NCBI GenBank assembly: GCA_023150835.1
Contig: JAKLKB010000141.1
Span: 17,419 to 38,263 of the forward strand
Length of the DNA: 20,845 nt
Direction: 5' to 3'
From: Myxococcota bacterium
Lineage (GTDB): Bacteria > Myxococcota_C > UBA6777
The notes under the pieces were generated by a model. The model was given only the letters and a program-made list of their open reading frames with translations. It was not told where the DNA came from and did not search any database. This document shows, in pieces, positions 1 through 7,768 of the stretch. Numbering within the stretch: the first letter of the stretch is position 1; every line of letters begins with the position of its first letter. A program made the translations under genes and the position numbers.

Positions 1-330
1 GGGTTCGGGTTCGGGTCCCGCTTCGATCGCTGGCTCGAAAAAAGCCTCTGGAAACTCGTATCCACCCGGCAACAAGACGCAAGTGCTGCGAAGACAACGC
101 GCTCCAGCTCCAGCCGACGCACAATCGCTGTCTTTGCTACAAGTCACTTTTGCACTTGTATTCTCGATACACTTTCCTGCCTTCACATCGCAGATCTTTG
201 TCCCTGTACAGTCCACGTCACTCGCACACTCGGGTGCCGCGCATTGGATCAAAAAGCCCGCCATCAACAAGGTGCCGCACAAAACAGCCCCCCACCGAAA
301 CCATCTCGCCGCGATACTCAACGATGTCAT
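1..330 (-). CDS. Cys-rich secreted lipoprotein, 3' end outside window
   Basis: This is the N-terminal 110 residues of a longer protein; the frame is still open at the window edge. ATG at 328-330 has an upstream GAGG about 9 nt away. The N-terminus has an Arg-bearing n-region (AARWFRWG), a hydrophobic core (residues 14-28) and Cys30 in the context FLIQ-C. That reads as a lipoprotein signal, although Gln at -1 is atypical of the E. coli lipobox. Two Cys-rich modules follow (Cys35, 41, 47, 54, then a second TC..DSDC..RC..TC group) with the spacing C-x5-C-x5-C-x6-C. Such modules recur in secreted proteins of Myxococcota and relatives. The visible end is an acidic Pro/Glu linker (AGPEPEP) encoded by GGGTTC hexamer repeats. 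Function is unknown; probably an envelope or surface protein whose main domain lies outside the window. Confidence 0.7.
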   Translation of the reverse strand, partial: MTSLSIAARWFRWGAVLCGTLLMAGFLIQCAAPECASDVDCTGTKICDVKAGKCIENTSAKVTCSKDSDCASAGAGARCLRSTCVLLPGGYEFPEAFFEPAIEAGPEPEP

Positions 331-612
331 GCCGAAAACCTCACTACAAAAAAAACATCAGCCCTATCTCGACCAAGGGACCGCACACGGCCCCATACCA
401 GACACGATTTTCCGTACCCTGACGCAACCAACCCACCCAAAGCAAGAGGCCGCTGCGTTATGTTTGCTTCGCGATGTATACTCGCCCCCTTTTCGCCGCG
501 CCTTGTGCGCCCTCCAAAGAAACACAGACACGCCAATCTACCGAACTGTCCCCATAAATCATAGAGGCGTTTTTGGGTTTTTGCGAAAACTTCACCGCAC
601 CCAAAAAAGCGT
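331..612. other. intergenic region without a convincing gene
   Basis: This is the upstream region of the leftward lipoprotein gene and of the rightward tRNA-His. Long open frames cross it on both strands, but their predicted proteins have low-complexity, frame-shadow composition and no recognisable motif. The only signal noted is a weak leftward promoter candidate at 558-587. Confidence 0.5.
558..587 (-). promoter_or_regulatory. weak sigma70-like promoter candidate for the lipoprotein gene
   Basis: On the minus strand TTCGCA (582-587) and TATGAT (558-563) are separated by 18 bp. The -10 is good and the -35 weak. It would give a leader of about 220 nt before the lipoprotein ATG. This is a pattern match only. 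Confidence 0.25.
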
Positions 613-641
613 TTGACTTTTTCAAAAGCATGCGCTACATA
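613..641 (+). promoter_or_regulatory. sigma70-like promoter of tRNA-His
   Basis: TTGACT (613-618), a 17-bp spacer and TACATA (636-641) lie just upstream of the tRNA, so transcription would start about 12 bp before the tRNA 5' end. The -35 has the same TTGAC core as the rRNA promoters at the right edge of the window. Confidence 0.6.
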
Positions 642-659
642 CGTTGCTGCTTTCGGCAC

Positions 660-734
660 GGCGAACATAGCTCAGTTGGTTAGAGCATCGGATTGTGGTT
701 CCGAGGGTCGTGGGTTCGAATCCCATTGTTCGCC
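660..734 (+). tRNA. tRNA-His (anticodon GTG)
   Basis: A full cloverleaf can be drawn. The acceptor stem GCGAACA (661-667) pairs with TGTTCGC (727-733). The D arm is GCTC/GAGC. The anticodon stem TCGGA/TCCGA carries the loop TTGTGGT with GTG at 695-697. The T arm is GTGGGTTCGAATCCCAT. The extra G at 660 opposite C734 is the G-1:C73 pair that is the identity element of bacterial tRNA-His. The 3' CCA is not fully encoded, because CAT follows C73. The gene has its own promoter and a terminator and lies about 290 bp upstream of hisS. Confidence 0.95.
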
Positions 735-796
735 CATATTTATCCAATTTTTTCAGATCAGTTTTCTGCTTTAAGGCATCCCTTGCCAAAAAAAAC

Positions 797-824
797 AACC
801 CGACCCCAAACGTCGGGTTTTTTT
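797..824 (+). terminator. intrinsic terminator after tRNA-His
   Basis: A perfect 8-bp stem AACCCGAC (797-804) and GTCGGGTT (812-819) with a 7-nt loop runs into seven consecutive T (818-824). An A-run on the left side could make it bidirectional. It probably ends the tRNA transcript. It could also limit read-through into hisS, but no competing antiterminator structure or leader peptide was seen. Confidence 0.8.
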
Positions 825-1025
825 GTTTGCAAACACCACCTGCCCTCTTCCGTCCCCACCCATGCCCTTCTTTTCATACGCTCGCCGCATCTCTTCGAGC
901 TCCTTCCTATTCCCCTTCTTGCGCTTTCTTTGTATCTTGCGACCCCAACGCCCCCAAAATGCGTACCTACGCTCGGTGGCCTCTTCGTTTCTTTCACTCC
1001 ATGACGACCCAAGGAGACTTTTTTG

Positions 1026-2411
1026 ATGAAGAAAGCATCGATCCCTTCGGGGACACGCGATTTTCTACCCGAACAGATGCGCCAACGGCTCTATGTGATC
1101 AACAAGATCAAAGGCATCTTTGAGCGGTTTGGCTACGAGCCGATGGAGACGCCCTCGATCGAAAAGTGGGAAGTCCTCCAAGGCAAACTTGGCGAAGAAG
1201 GCGAACAACTCTTGTTCAAGATCCTTCGACGTGGAACAACGGTCGAAGATCTGCGCCTTGGTCGCACCCAAAGCGTCACCTTCGAAGCCTTTGATGATCT
1301 CGTCGATTTAGCGCTGCGCTACGATCTCACCGTCCCCTTCAGTCGCGTCCTCGCCATGTACGGACAACTGCCCAAACCCTTCAAGCGCTACCAGATCCAA
1401 CCTGTCTGGCGCGCAGATCGCCCACAAAAAGGCCGCTACCGCGAGTTTTACCAATGCGACGTCGATATCGCTGGAACCGAGTCGATCCTCGCCGATACAG
1501 AGATCGTCACCATCGTCTACACAGCCCTCAAAGAGCTTGGTTTCCCCGCCTTCCGCATCCGCCTAAATCACCGCAAACTACTCAATGGCCTTGTCTCCGC
1601 AGCAGGCGGTGCCGCTCACTTCAAAGATATCTGCATCGCCATCGACAAACTCGATAAGATCGGCGAAGACGGCGTCCGAAAAGAACTCCTTGATCGCGGA
1701 ATCACCGAAGAGACCGCAAATAACCTGTTTTCATGGATGGGCCTCAAAGACGAGCCGCTCGCACTGATCGAACGTTTGCGACCGATTATCGGCGATCATG
1801 CAGATGGTCAAGCAGGTCTCCAAGACCTTCAATCCCTCTACAACGCCCTGATCGCCCAAGACCTCGATCTGCGTTGCATCCCGCTCGACCTCTCTCTCGT
1901 CCGAGGACTCGATTACTACACAGGCCCGATCTTTGAAGCTGTCGTAGACGAACCCGCCATCGGTAGCCTCAGCGGTGGAGGCCGTTATGACAAGCTGATC
2001 GGCAAGTTCTCTGGGAACGATACCCCCGCAGTCGGCGCAACCATCGGCCTAGAGCGCATCATCGATGTGATGCAAGAACTCGGTCTGCTCAACGCCCTCC
2101 CCCCCAAAACGCAAGTCCTTGTCACCGTCTTTTCAGATGACTTCCTCCCGCACTCTTTGCGTTTCGCACAATCTCTTCGCGCCCAAGGCATCTGCGCGGA
2201 ACTCCACCTCAAAGGGGCCTCCAAGATCAACAAACAGATCAAATACGCCAACGATCGCGCCATCCCGATCATCGCGATCCTCGGTCCCGAAGAAGTCGCC
2301 CAAAACAACGTCCAACTTCGCACCGGCCCCACCGAGCAGATCACTCTCCCCCAAACCGAAGCACCCCAACAAATCCGCACTCTCTGGCAACGACTTTTTC
2401 CAAATACCTAA
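1026..2411 (+). CDS. hisS: histidyl-tRNA synthetase
   Basis: This class II synthetase charges tRNA-His with histidine in the cytoplasm. The product is 461 aa, close to normal bacterial length. Visible motifs are RYDLTVPFSR (98-107), the motif 2 segment RYQIQPVWRADRPQKGRYRE (121-140), the histidine motif LVRGLDYYTG (291-300), SGGGRYDKLIGKF (316-328), motif 3 GATIGLERI (337-345) and a C-terminal anticodon-binding domain. ATG at 1026 is chosen because AAGGAG (1011-1016) sits 9 nt upstream; an adjacent TTG at 1023 is possible. The stretch FYQCDVDIAG (141-150) and the insert around DICIAIDKLDK (201-211) resemble the eukaryotic/archaeal-type HisRS branch more than the E. coli type. The gene follows tRNA-His, its own substrate. 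Confidence 0.96.
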   Translation: MKKASIPSGTRDFLPEQMRQRLYVINKIKGIFERFGYEPMETPSIEKWEVLQGKLGEEGEQLLFKILRRGTTVEDLRLGRTQSVTFEAFDDLVDLALRYDLTVPFSRVLAMYGQLPKPFKRYQIQPVWRADRPQKGRYREFYQCDVDIAGTESILADTEIVTIVYTALKELGFPAFRIRLNHRKLLNGLVSAAGGAAHFKDICIAIDKLDKIGEDGVRKELLDRGITEETANNLFSWMGLKDEPLALIERLRPIIGDHADGQAGLQDLQSLYNALIAQDLDLRCIPLDLSLVRGLDYYTGPIFEAVVDEPAIGSLSGGGRYDKLIGKFSGNDTPAVGATIGLERIIDVMQELGLLNALPPKTQVLVTVFSDDFLPHSLRFAQSLRAQGICAELHLKGASKINKQIKYANDRAIPIIAILGPEEVAQNNVQLRTGPTEQITLPQTEAPQQIRTLWQRLFPNT

Positions 2412-2435
2412 GCGCGACGCGATGCGGTAAGTTTT

Positions 2436-2537
2436 GTGGGACGTTGCCCCACACCCCACAAGGGAGCCAAGCCCCCTTGACCCCAAGAGGGGCGAACAGA
2501 TCAATTGTTTTCCAAACGAACGACTCTGTCGCTTGAG
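2436..2537 (-). repeat. dispersed repeat R1, copy 1 (minus orientation)
   Basis: About 100 bp starting 25 bp after the hisS stop, matching 7668-7768 along its length. The core (2447-2484) contains the imperfect inverted pair AAGGGAG..CCCCCTT flanked by CCCCACACCCC and GACCCC. It ends in the shared motif CGACTCTGTCGCT. No T-tract follows the hairpin, so it is a poor terminator. R1-type cores also occur at 9746 and 17060 in the opposite orientation. Confidence 0.75.
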
Positions 2538-2685
2538 GCGGCACGAACACGGCTTTTTTGGGCCAGCTACGTAACTCCCATACGGATCGATCCGATGCAC
2601 ATACCCTTCCAGCGGCACGAACACGGCTTTTTTGGGCCAACTGCGTAACTCTCATACGGATCGATCCGATGCACATACCCTTCCA
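2538..2685. repeat. two tandem copies of a 74-bp unit
   Basis: Copies at 2538-2611 and 2612-2685 differ at only a few positions. Each carries GGCTTTTTTGGGCCA and the perfect 12-bp palindrome CGGATCGATCCG (2583-2594 and 2657-2668). No coding potential was seen. The near identity suggests a recent duplication. The palindromes could be protein-binding sites upstream of the MaoC/CitE pair, but this is inference. Confidence 0.9.
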
Positions 2686-2790
2686 AAAGATATCGTTTTA
2701 GACACCTTCTGACACCTAAAACCCCCTATCCATCGAAAAAACAACAAAGACCACCCGTCCCTTGCCATCCACCCCAACAGAGGAAAGATC

Positions 2791-3267
2791 ATGCCCGGAC
2801 GTTATTTTGAAGAACTCGAAGTCGGAGATATCCTGCAACATCGGCTCGGTCGAACCCTAACAGAGACAGACAACGTCTTGTTTTCCGCCCTCACCATGAA
2901 TCCTCAACCCCTCCATCTCAACGAGGATTACGCCCAAAAAACACAGTTTGGCCGCCGTCTTGTCAACGGCATCTTCACACTTGGCCTTGCTGTCGGGATC
3001 ACCGTGTACGATCTCACCGAAGGAACCCTCGTCGCGAACCTTAGCTACGAAAGCGTTCGACACCCTCACCCTCTGTTTCATGGCGACACACTCTACGTCA
3101 CCACCGAAGTCATCGAAAAACGCGCCTCCCAATCCAAGCCCGATCGCGGTATCGTGCGCTTTCGTCATATCGGACGAAACCAAGATGGCGTCGTCGTCTT
3201 GGAATGCGAGCGCACCGCCATGATGTTGCGTCGCCTCGAAGAAACCGATCACGGAGATCATAAATGA
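2791..3267 (+). CDS. MaoC-like hot-dog enoyl-CoA hydratase
   Basis: A 158-aa single hot-dog protein of the MaoC dehydratase family, acting on acyl-CoA double bonds in the cytoplasm. It has the family start YFEELEVGD and the active-site segment around ALTMNPQPLHLNEDYA (33-48), followed by FGRRLVNGIFTLGLAVG. At the position of the usual catalytic Asp (five before His42) there is Asn37. That variant fits the mesaconyl/methylmalyl-CoA-hydratase-like subgroup as I recall it. ATG at 2791 has AGGA about 6 nt upstream. The stop overlaps the start of the CitE-like gene by 4 bp (ATGA), so the two are translationally coupled. Likely substrate is a branched C4-C5 enoyl-CoA such as mesaconyl- or itaconyl-CoA; this comes from context only. 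Confidence 0.85.
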   Translation: MPGRYFEELEVGDILQHRLGRTLTETDNVLFSALTMNPQPLHLNEDYAQKTQFGRRLVNGIFTLGLAVGITVYDLTEGTLVANLSYESVRHPHPLFHGDTLYVTTEVIEKRASQSKPDRGIVRFRHIGRNQDGVVVLECERTAMMLRRLEETDHGDHK

Positions 3268-4142
3268 AGCCACCACGCCGTTCTATGCTTTTTATGCCGG
3301 GAGACAGCTTGCGCAAGATCGCCAAAGCCGCCTCTCTTGCGGCAGATTGTATCGTCATGGATCTCGAAGATGGCGTTGCGTTGAACCAAAAAGACGAAGC
3401 ACGCCAAACCATCGGACGCGCCTTCCAAGAAGTAGACTTTGGCCGCCGCGAAAAATTGATCCGCATCAACCCCCTCCCCTCGGGCATGGCCTACGAAGAT
3501 ATCCACACCACCGTCCGCCACCAACCCGACGGTTATGTCGTCCCCAAAGTCGAATCTCCCGAGCAGATCAAAGAGATCGACGCGATCCTGCGCCAACTCG
3601 AACATCAACACGGCTATCCTGCCCAAAGTATCGGGCTTTATGCCGTGATCGAAAGCGCCTTGGGCGTCTTGCACGTGGGCAAGATCGCTGGCGCAAGCCC
3701 GCGTCTTCGCGCTTTGATGTTTGGTGCAGAAGATCTCGCAGGGGATATCGGTGCAACGCGAACAGACGAAGGATGGGAAGTTTATTATGCCCGAAGTGCG
3801 GTCGTCACAGCCGCCGCCGCATATCGCCTTGATCCGATCGACACCGTACATCCCGATTTCAACGATCCAGAAGGTCTGATCCGAGAATGTAAAAAAGCCC
3901 GTCAGATGGGATACACGGGAAAGATGGCGATCCACCCCAACCAAGTCGACACCATGAACCAAGCCTTCTCCCCAACCCCCCAAGAGATATCTCGCGCACA
4001 ACGCCTTCTCCAAGCCAATGACGAGCAACAAGCCCTTGGCATCGGCGCTTTCGCCTTTGAAGGCAAGATGGTTGATATGCCCATGATCCGACACGCAGAG
4101 CGCATCCTTCAAAGCGCCAAGATCATCGGCTTGCTTGATTGA
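3264..4142 (+). CDS. CitE-like HpcH/HpaI aldolase, malyl/citramalyl-CoA lyase type
   Basis: A 292-aa TIM-barrel lyase of the CitE/malyl-CoA lyase family, which cleaves or forms 3-hydroxyacyl-CoA esters with Mg2+. Visible signatures are RSMLFMPGD (6-14), MDLEDGV (32-38), RINP (67-70), VPKVES (93-98), IESALG (129-134), the metal-binding GAEDLAGDIG (154-163) and KMAIHPNQV near the C-terminus. Length fits stand-alone CitE-like lyases, and no citrate lyase CitD or CitF partner is present. The overlap with the MaoC-like gene argues for one pathway: hydration of an enoyl-CoA, then cleavage of the hydroxyacyl-CoA to acetyl-CoA or propionyl-CoA plus glyoxylate or pyruvate. The exact substrate (L-malyl-, methylmalyl- or citramalyl-CoA) cannot be read from the sequence. 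Confidence 0.9.
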   Translation: MKPPRRSMLFMPGDSLRKIAKAASLAADCIVMDLEDGVALNQKDEARQTIGRAFQEVDFGRREKLIRINPLPSGMAYEDIHTTVRHQPDGYVVPKVESPEQIKEIDAILRQLEHQHGYPAQSIGLYAVIESALGVLHVGKIAGASPRLRALMFGAEDLAGDIGATRTDEGWEVYYARSAVVTAAAAYRLDPIDTVHPDFNDPEGLIRECKKARQMGYTGKMAIHPNQVDTMNQAFSPTPQEISRAQRLLQANDEQQALGIGAFAFEGKMVDMPMIRHAERILQSAKIIGLLD

Positions 4143-4207
4143 TTCGCAGTTTACAAGGCTCGGATACACGGCTTTTTGCAAGATCGCCACACGTAGGAGT
4201 TTTTTTG

Positions 4208-7200
4208 ATGCAATCGACTTCTTTTGATCGTAGAACCTACACGAAGGATGCGAAGACCAGCCGATGGATGGCGGCCTTTTTGATCGGCATTTGGCTCAGT
4301 GGCCTGTTCTCTCAACACGCGGATGCTCAACCCGCGTCTCGTCCTGCTTCTCGCCCCGCTGCTTCGGCCAAAAAACCGCCACCTTTGCCGTCTTCGACGA
4401 TCCGCTTTCAAACCAACGAAGGCACATGGATGAATCTCGACCTCTCCCCAGACGGCAAGATCCTTGTGTTTAACTTGTTGGGCGATCTCTATACCCTCCC
4501 TGTATCGGGCGGAATCGCCACGCGCCTTACCCAAGGCCCTGCTTATGATGTCCAACCCCGCTTCTCTCCAGACGGAAAACACATCCTCTTTACGAGTGAT
4601 CGTGGCGGATGCGACAATACTTGGATCATGGATCGTGACGGCAGACATCCCCGCCCGCTGACTCAACACAAATACGTCACCGCCAACTCTCCCGTCTTTT
4701 CGCCCGATGGTCGGTACTTTGTGAATCGTCGAAGGATCACCGATCGTAGCAGTATCGGAACCGTCGAGATCTGGCTTCATCATACCCTCGGTGGAGCGGG
4801 CATCCAACTCACCAAAGGCAGCCAGATCGGAGATGGCAACGATCCTGCTTTTTCCGCCGACGGCAAACACCTTTACTTCGCAAGCCGCCCTCGCTTTGTG
4901 TACGATCGCAATATCCACCACGGCATCTGGAAGATCGAACGCCTTGATCTCAGCACACACAAACGCATCACCATCACACAAAATGCCGCTCGACCCACCC
5001 CCTCACCCGATGGAAGGTGGCTGGCTTTTGTCCGGCGTGTCGGTGCAAAAACAGCCCTGATGTTGCACGATCTACACGACGGCAGCGAGCGTATGCTCGT
5101 CGATCATCTCGACAAAGATCTCCAAGAAAACTTCGCCGCAGGCGGCACCTACCCCTCCTTTGCATGGACTTCCGACGCCAAACACCTGTATTATACGGCC
5201 CAAGGCGGTTTTTGGCGCAAGTCCCTCGACCCAGCACCCGCCCTACGCATCCCCTTCACCGCCGAGATCGAACAACAAGTCACCCACGCCCTACGCTTTT
5301 CTTATAAACTTCCCCGCAAAAGCTTTCTCGCAAAGATGCTGCGTTGGGTACGACTCTCTCCAAATGCCGATCGTGTCTTGTTCGGTGCTGTCGGTCGGAT
5401 CTGGCAAGCCCCTTGGCCCCAAGCTCAACCCATCACCCCGATCACTCCTGCCCACATCCTCGCCTATTCTCCGACGTTTTCCCATGACGGAAACGCCCTT
5501 GCTTACGTCACTTGGGACGACAAGACCAAAGGGCAGATTTGGCTCCAAGAGCGCCTTGCCAACGGAAGCTACAGCCCCCCCCAACGCCTCACACGCCTCC
5601 CTGCTCAATACGCCAACCCGACCTTTTCCCACGACGGACAATCCATTGCATTCCTCAAAACCAGCGGCGCAAGCGCCCGTGGACTCAGCCTCAGCAACGA
5701 ACCTTGGTTAGAGATATCGCTACTTCATCGCAAAACCCAACAGATCCGCCATGTCCTTTATCTCGACAATCGCGGCGCGATCTCGCGGATGCCGCAGCCA
5801 CAGTTCTCACAAGATGACAAACGCCTGTATTTTACGCGTGTTGCGTACACAAAACACAAACGATCTTTGCTGTTGGTCTCCACAAGGCTCGATGGTTCGG
5901 ATGAAAAACAACACATCCGTATCTACGGCGGCGAAGAGATGAGCGTCTCGCCCGATGAACGCTGGCTGCTGTTCCGTCACTTGCATCATATCTTCCTCAC
6001 ACCCCTTCCCATCGGACAAAGCAACGCCGTTGTTCTCGGTATCAACGACAATCAAACCAATGCAACCGTCCTTCCGACGCTTCAGCTTTCTAAAGATGGC
6101 GGCAGCTATCCCGCATGGACACGCGACGGGCGCATGACGTGGAGCCTCGGCCCCAACCTCTACTCCATGCCTTTGCAAGAAGCCATCTCCCTTCTACAAC
6201 GACGGTTGGCCGCCAACGGAAACGGCGATGGCAAGGGAAAAACCAAACAAGACACTTCCTCACTTCAACCCAAGCCGCAGCGCCATCCCCTCCGTCTCCT
6301 CCTGCCTATCGCACAACCCACACCAACACTCGCCTTCACCAACCTCCGCATCCTGACCATGGGTCCACAAGGCATCCTTCCCAACGGCACGATCCTCACT
6401 CAAGGCGATCAGATCCTTGCGGTGGGACCGACATCTTCGATCTCCATCCCCCCAGATGCCCGTATCATCGACATGAAAGGGCAGACCGCCACCCCCGGCT
6501 TCGTCGATACACACGCCCATCTCCATTACAACGCCCTTGATATCCACCCCCAAAAGATCTCTGAGTACTACGCCAATCTTTCTTATGGCGTGACCACAGC
6601 ACACGATCCTTCCGCAAGTACCGAACTGGTCTTCTCTCTTGCCGAGCGCGTCCGCGCAGGGATGACCGTCGGGCCGCGCATCTTCTCCACAGGCTTCATC
6701 CTCTACGGGGCCGAGATCCAACAAAAAGCCGTGATCCGCAGCCTTGAAGACGCCCGACAGCACATCCGACGCCTTAAAGCCCTTGGCGCGCTCTCCGTCA
6801 AAAGCTATATGCAGCCCGCCCGACAGCAACGCCAATGGGTGATCCGCGCCGCTCACGAAGAAAAGATCCTCGTCTTCCCCGAAGGTGGCGGACATCTCGA
6901 AATGAACCTCGGCATGATCCTCGACGGACACACCGGCATCGAACACGCTCTCCCCGTCGTTCCGCTCTATCGCGACGTCGTACAACTTTTCGCACGCAGC
7001 CAAACAGGTTACACCCCCACGCTTCTTGTCGCCTACGGCGGTATCTCTGGTGAAAACTACTTCTACCAACATCAATCCGTCTGGAACGATCCACGCATGA
7101 AACGCTTCTTTCCTCCCCGACTCCTCGACGCCATCGGACGCAGGCGCCCCGTCCTTGTCATGGATCAACAATGGCATCACGATCGTGTCGCAGCTTCCGC

Positions 7201-7561
7201 ACGAAAGATCACACAAGCAGGTGGCTTGGTCCTCCTTGGCGCTCACGGACAACTCCAAGGACTCGGTTATCACTGGGAAATGAAAGCACTCGCCCAAGGC
7301 GGCTACACCCCCCTCCAAGTCCTGCGCGCCGCCACCCTACACGGTGCCCAATACATCGGGCTCCAACACGATATCGGCTCCATCCAAGTCGGCAAACGCG
7401 CCGATATCCTCTTCTTCCCCAAGGACCCTTCCCTCACCCTCGATCACCTTTCCTCCCTCCAATTCGTCCTCTCCCACGGCAAGCTCTACCACGCCCCCGA
7501 TATGGCACAGATCCAACCCACCAAACGCCCACCCCCCCGCTTCCATTGGCACACCCGATAG
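4208..7561 (+). CDS. exported TolB-propeller amidohydrolase
   Basis: A 1117-aa two-part protein. ATG at 4208 is chosen because TAGGAG lies 7 nt upstream and it gives a Sec signal peptide: positive n-region, hydrophobic MAAFLIGIWLSGLF, likely cleavage after HADA. A Pro/Ala/Ser linker follows. Residues to about 690 contain repeated PD40/TolB-type blades, such as LDLSPDGKILVFN, RFSPDGKHILFTSDRGG and PVFSPDGRYF. The C-terminal part is a metal-dependent amidohydrolase: ATPGFVDTHAHLH with His769 and His771, VKSY with candidate bridging Lys865, GGGHLE (His896), GIEH (His913) and the closing GSIQVGKRADILFF. Proteins of this architecture are widespread, mostly uncharacterised and predicted to act in the periplasm or outside the cell. 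Substrate is unknown. The gene starts 65 bp after the CitE-like gene and may share its transcript. Confidence 0.88.
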   Translation: MQSTSFDRRTYTKDAKTSRWMAAFLIGIWLSGLFSQHADAQPASRPASRPAASAKKPPPLPSSTIRFQTNEGTWMNLDLSPDGKILVFNLLGDLYTLPVSGGIATRLTQGPAYDVQPRFSPDGKHILFTSDRGGCDNTWIMDRDGRHPRPLTQHKYVTANSPVFSPDGRYFVNRRRITDRSSIGTVEIWLHHTLGGAGIQLTKGSQIGDGNDPAFSADGKHLYFASRPRFVYDRNIHHGIWKIERLDLSTHKRITITQNAARPTPSPDGRWLAFVRRVGAKTALMLHDLHDGSERMLVDHLDKDLQENFAAGGTYPSFAWTSDAKHLYYTAQGGFWRKSLDPAPALRIPFTAEIEQQVTHALRFSYKLPRKSFLAKMLRWVRLSPNADRVLFGAVGRIWQAPWPQAQPITPITPAHILAYSPTFSHDGNALAYVTWDDKTKGQIWLQERLANGSYSPPQRLTRLPAQYANPTFSHDGQSIAFLKTSGASARGLSLSNEPWLEISLLHRKTQQIRHVLYLDNRGAISRMPQPQFSQDDKRLYFTRVAYTKHKRSLLLVSTRLDGSDEKQHIRIYGGEEMSVSPDERWLLFRHLHHIFLTPLPIGQSNAVVLGINDNQTNATVLPTLQLSKDGGSYPAWTRDGRMTWSLGPNLYSMPLQEAISLLQRRLAANGNGDGKGKTKQDTSSLQPKPQRHPLRLLLPIAQPTPTLAFTNLRILTMGPQGILPNGTILTQGDQILAVGPTSSISIPPDARIIDMKGQTATPGFVDTHAHLHYNALDIHPQKISEYYANLSYGVTTAHDPSASTELVFSLAERVRAGMTVGPRIFSTGFILYGAEIQQKAVIRSLEDARQHIRRLKALGALSVKSYMQPARQQRQWVIRAAHEEKILVFPEGGGHLEMNLGMILDGHTGIEHALPVVPLYRDVVQLFARSQTGYTPTLLVAYGGISGENYFYQHQSVWNDPRMKRFFPPRLLDAIGRRRPVLVMDQQWHHDRVAASARKITQAGGLVLLGAHGQLQGLGYHWEMKALAQGGYTPLQVLRAATLHGAQYIGLQHDIGSIQVGKRADILFFPKDPSLTLDHLSSLQFVLSHGKLYHAPDMAQIQPTKRPPPRFHWHTR

Positions 7562-7629
7562 CCCACACACCCTACGCCCACACACCCTACGCCCACACAC
7601 CCTACGCCCACACACCCTACGCCCACACA
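7562..7629. repeat. 15-bp minisatellite, about 4.5 copies
   Basis: The unit CCCACACACCCTACG is repeated perfectly four times (7562-7621) plus 8 bases, beginning directly after the amidohydrolase stop codon. G is almost absent on this strand, which adds to the C-rich bias left of the origin. Confidence 0.97.
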
Positions 7630-7667
7630 ACTCCCCACCATCCATCGATCCGCTTGGCCCTGTTTCG

Positions 7668-7768
7668 TGGGGTTACACCCCACACCCCGCAAGGGAGCGC
7701 GGCTCCCTTGGCCCCGTATCGGCGAAGAGATCACCAGCTTTTCACACAGACGACTCTGTCGCTCGAAG
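7668..7768 (-). repeat. dispersed repeat R1, copy 2 (minus orientation)
   Basis: Matches 2436-2537 over about 100 bp, including the ending CGACTCTGTCGCT. The core at 7679-7719 holds the inverted pair AAGGGAGC-GCGGCTCCCTT. Like copy 1, it lies just downstream of a rightward gene. Confidence 0.8.

Noticed and set aside
83-616. 177-codon plus-strand open frame
   Set aside because: It lies over the minus-strand lipoprotein gene and its upstream region; the product is Pro/His/Arg-rich with no motif, and the opposite strand has a signal peptide and Cys modules.
797-824. Attenuator or T-box controlling hisS
   Set aside because: No His-rich leader peptide, specifier loop or alternative pairing was found; a simple tRNA terminator explains it.
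2447-2484. R1 hairpin as the hisS terminator
   Set aside because: The stem is imperfect and lacks a T-tract; the same sequence occurs in several unrelated places.
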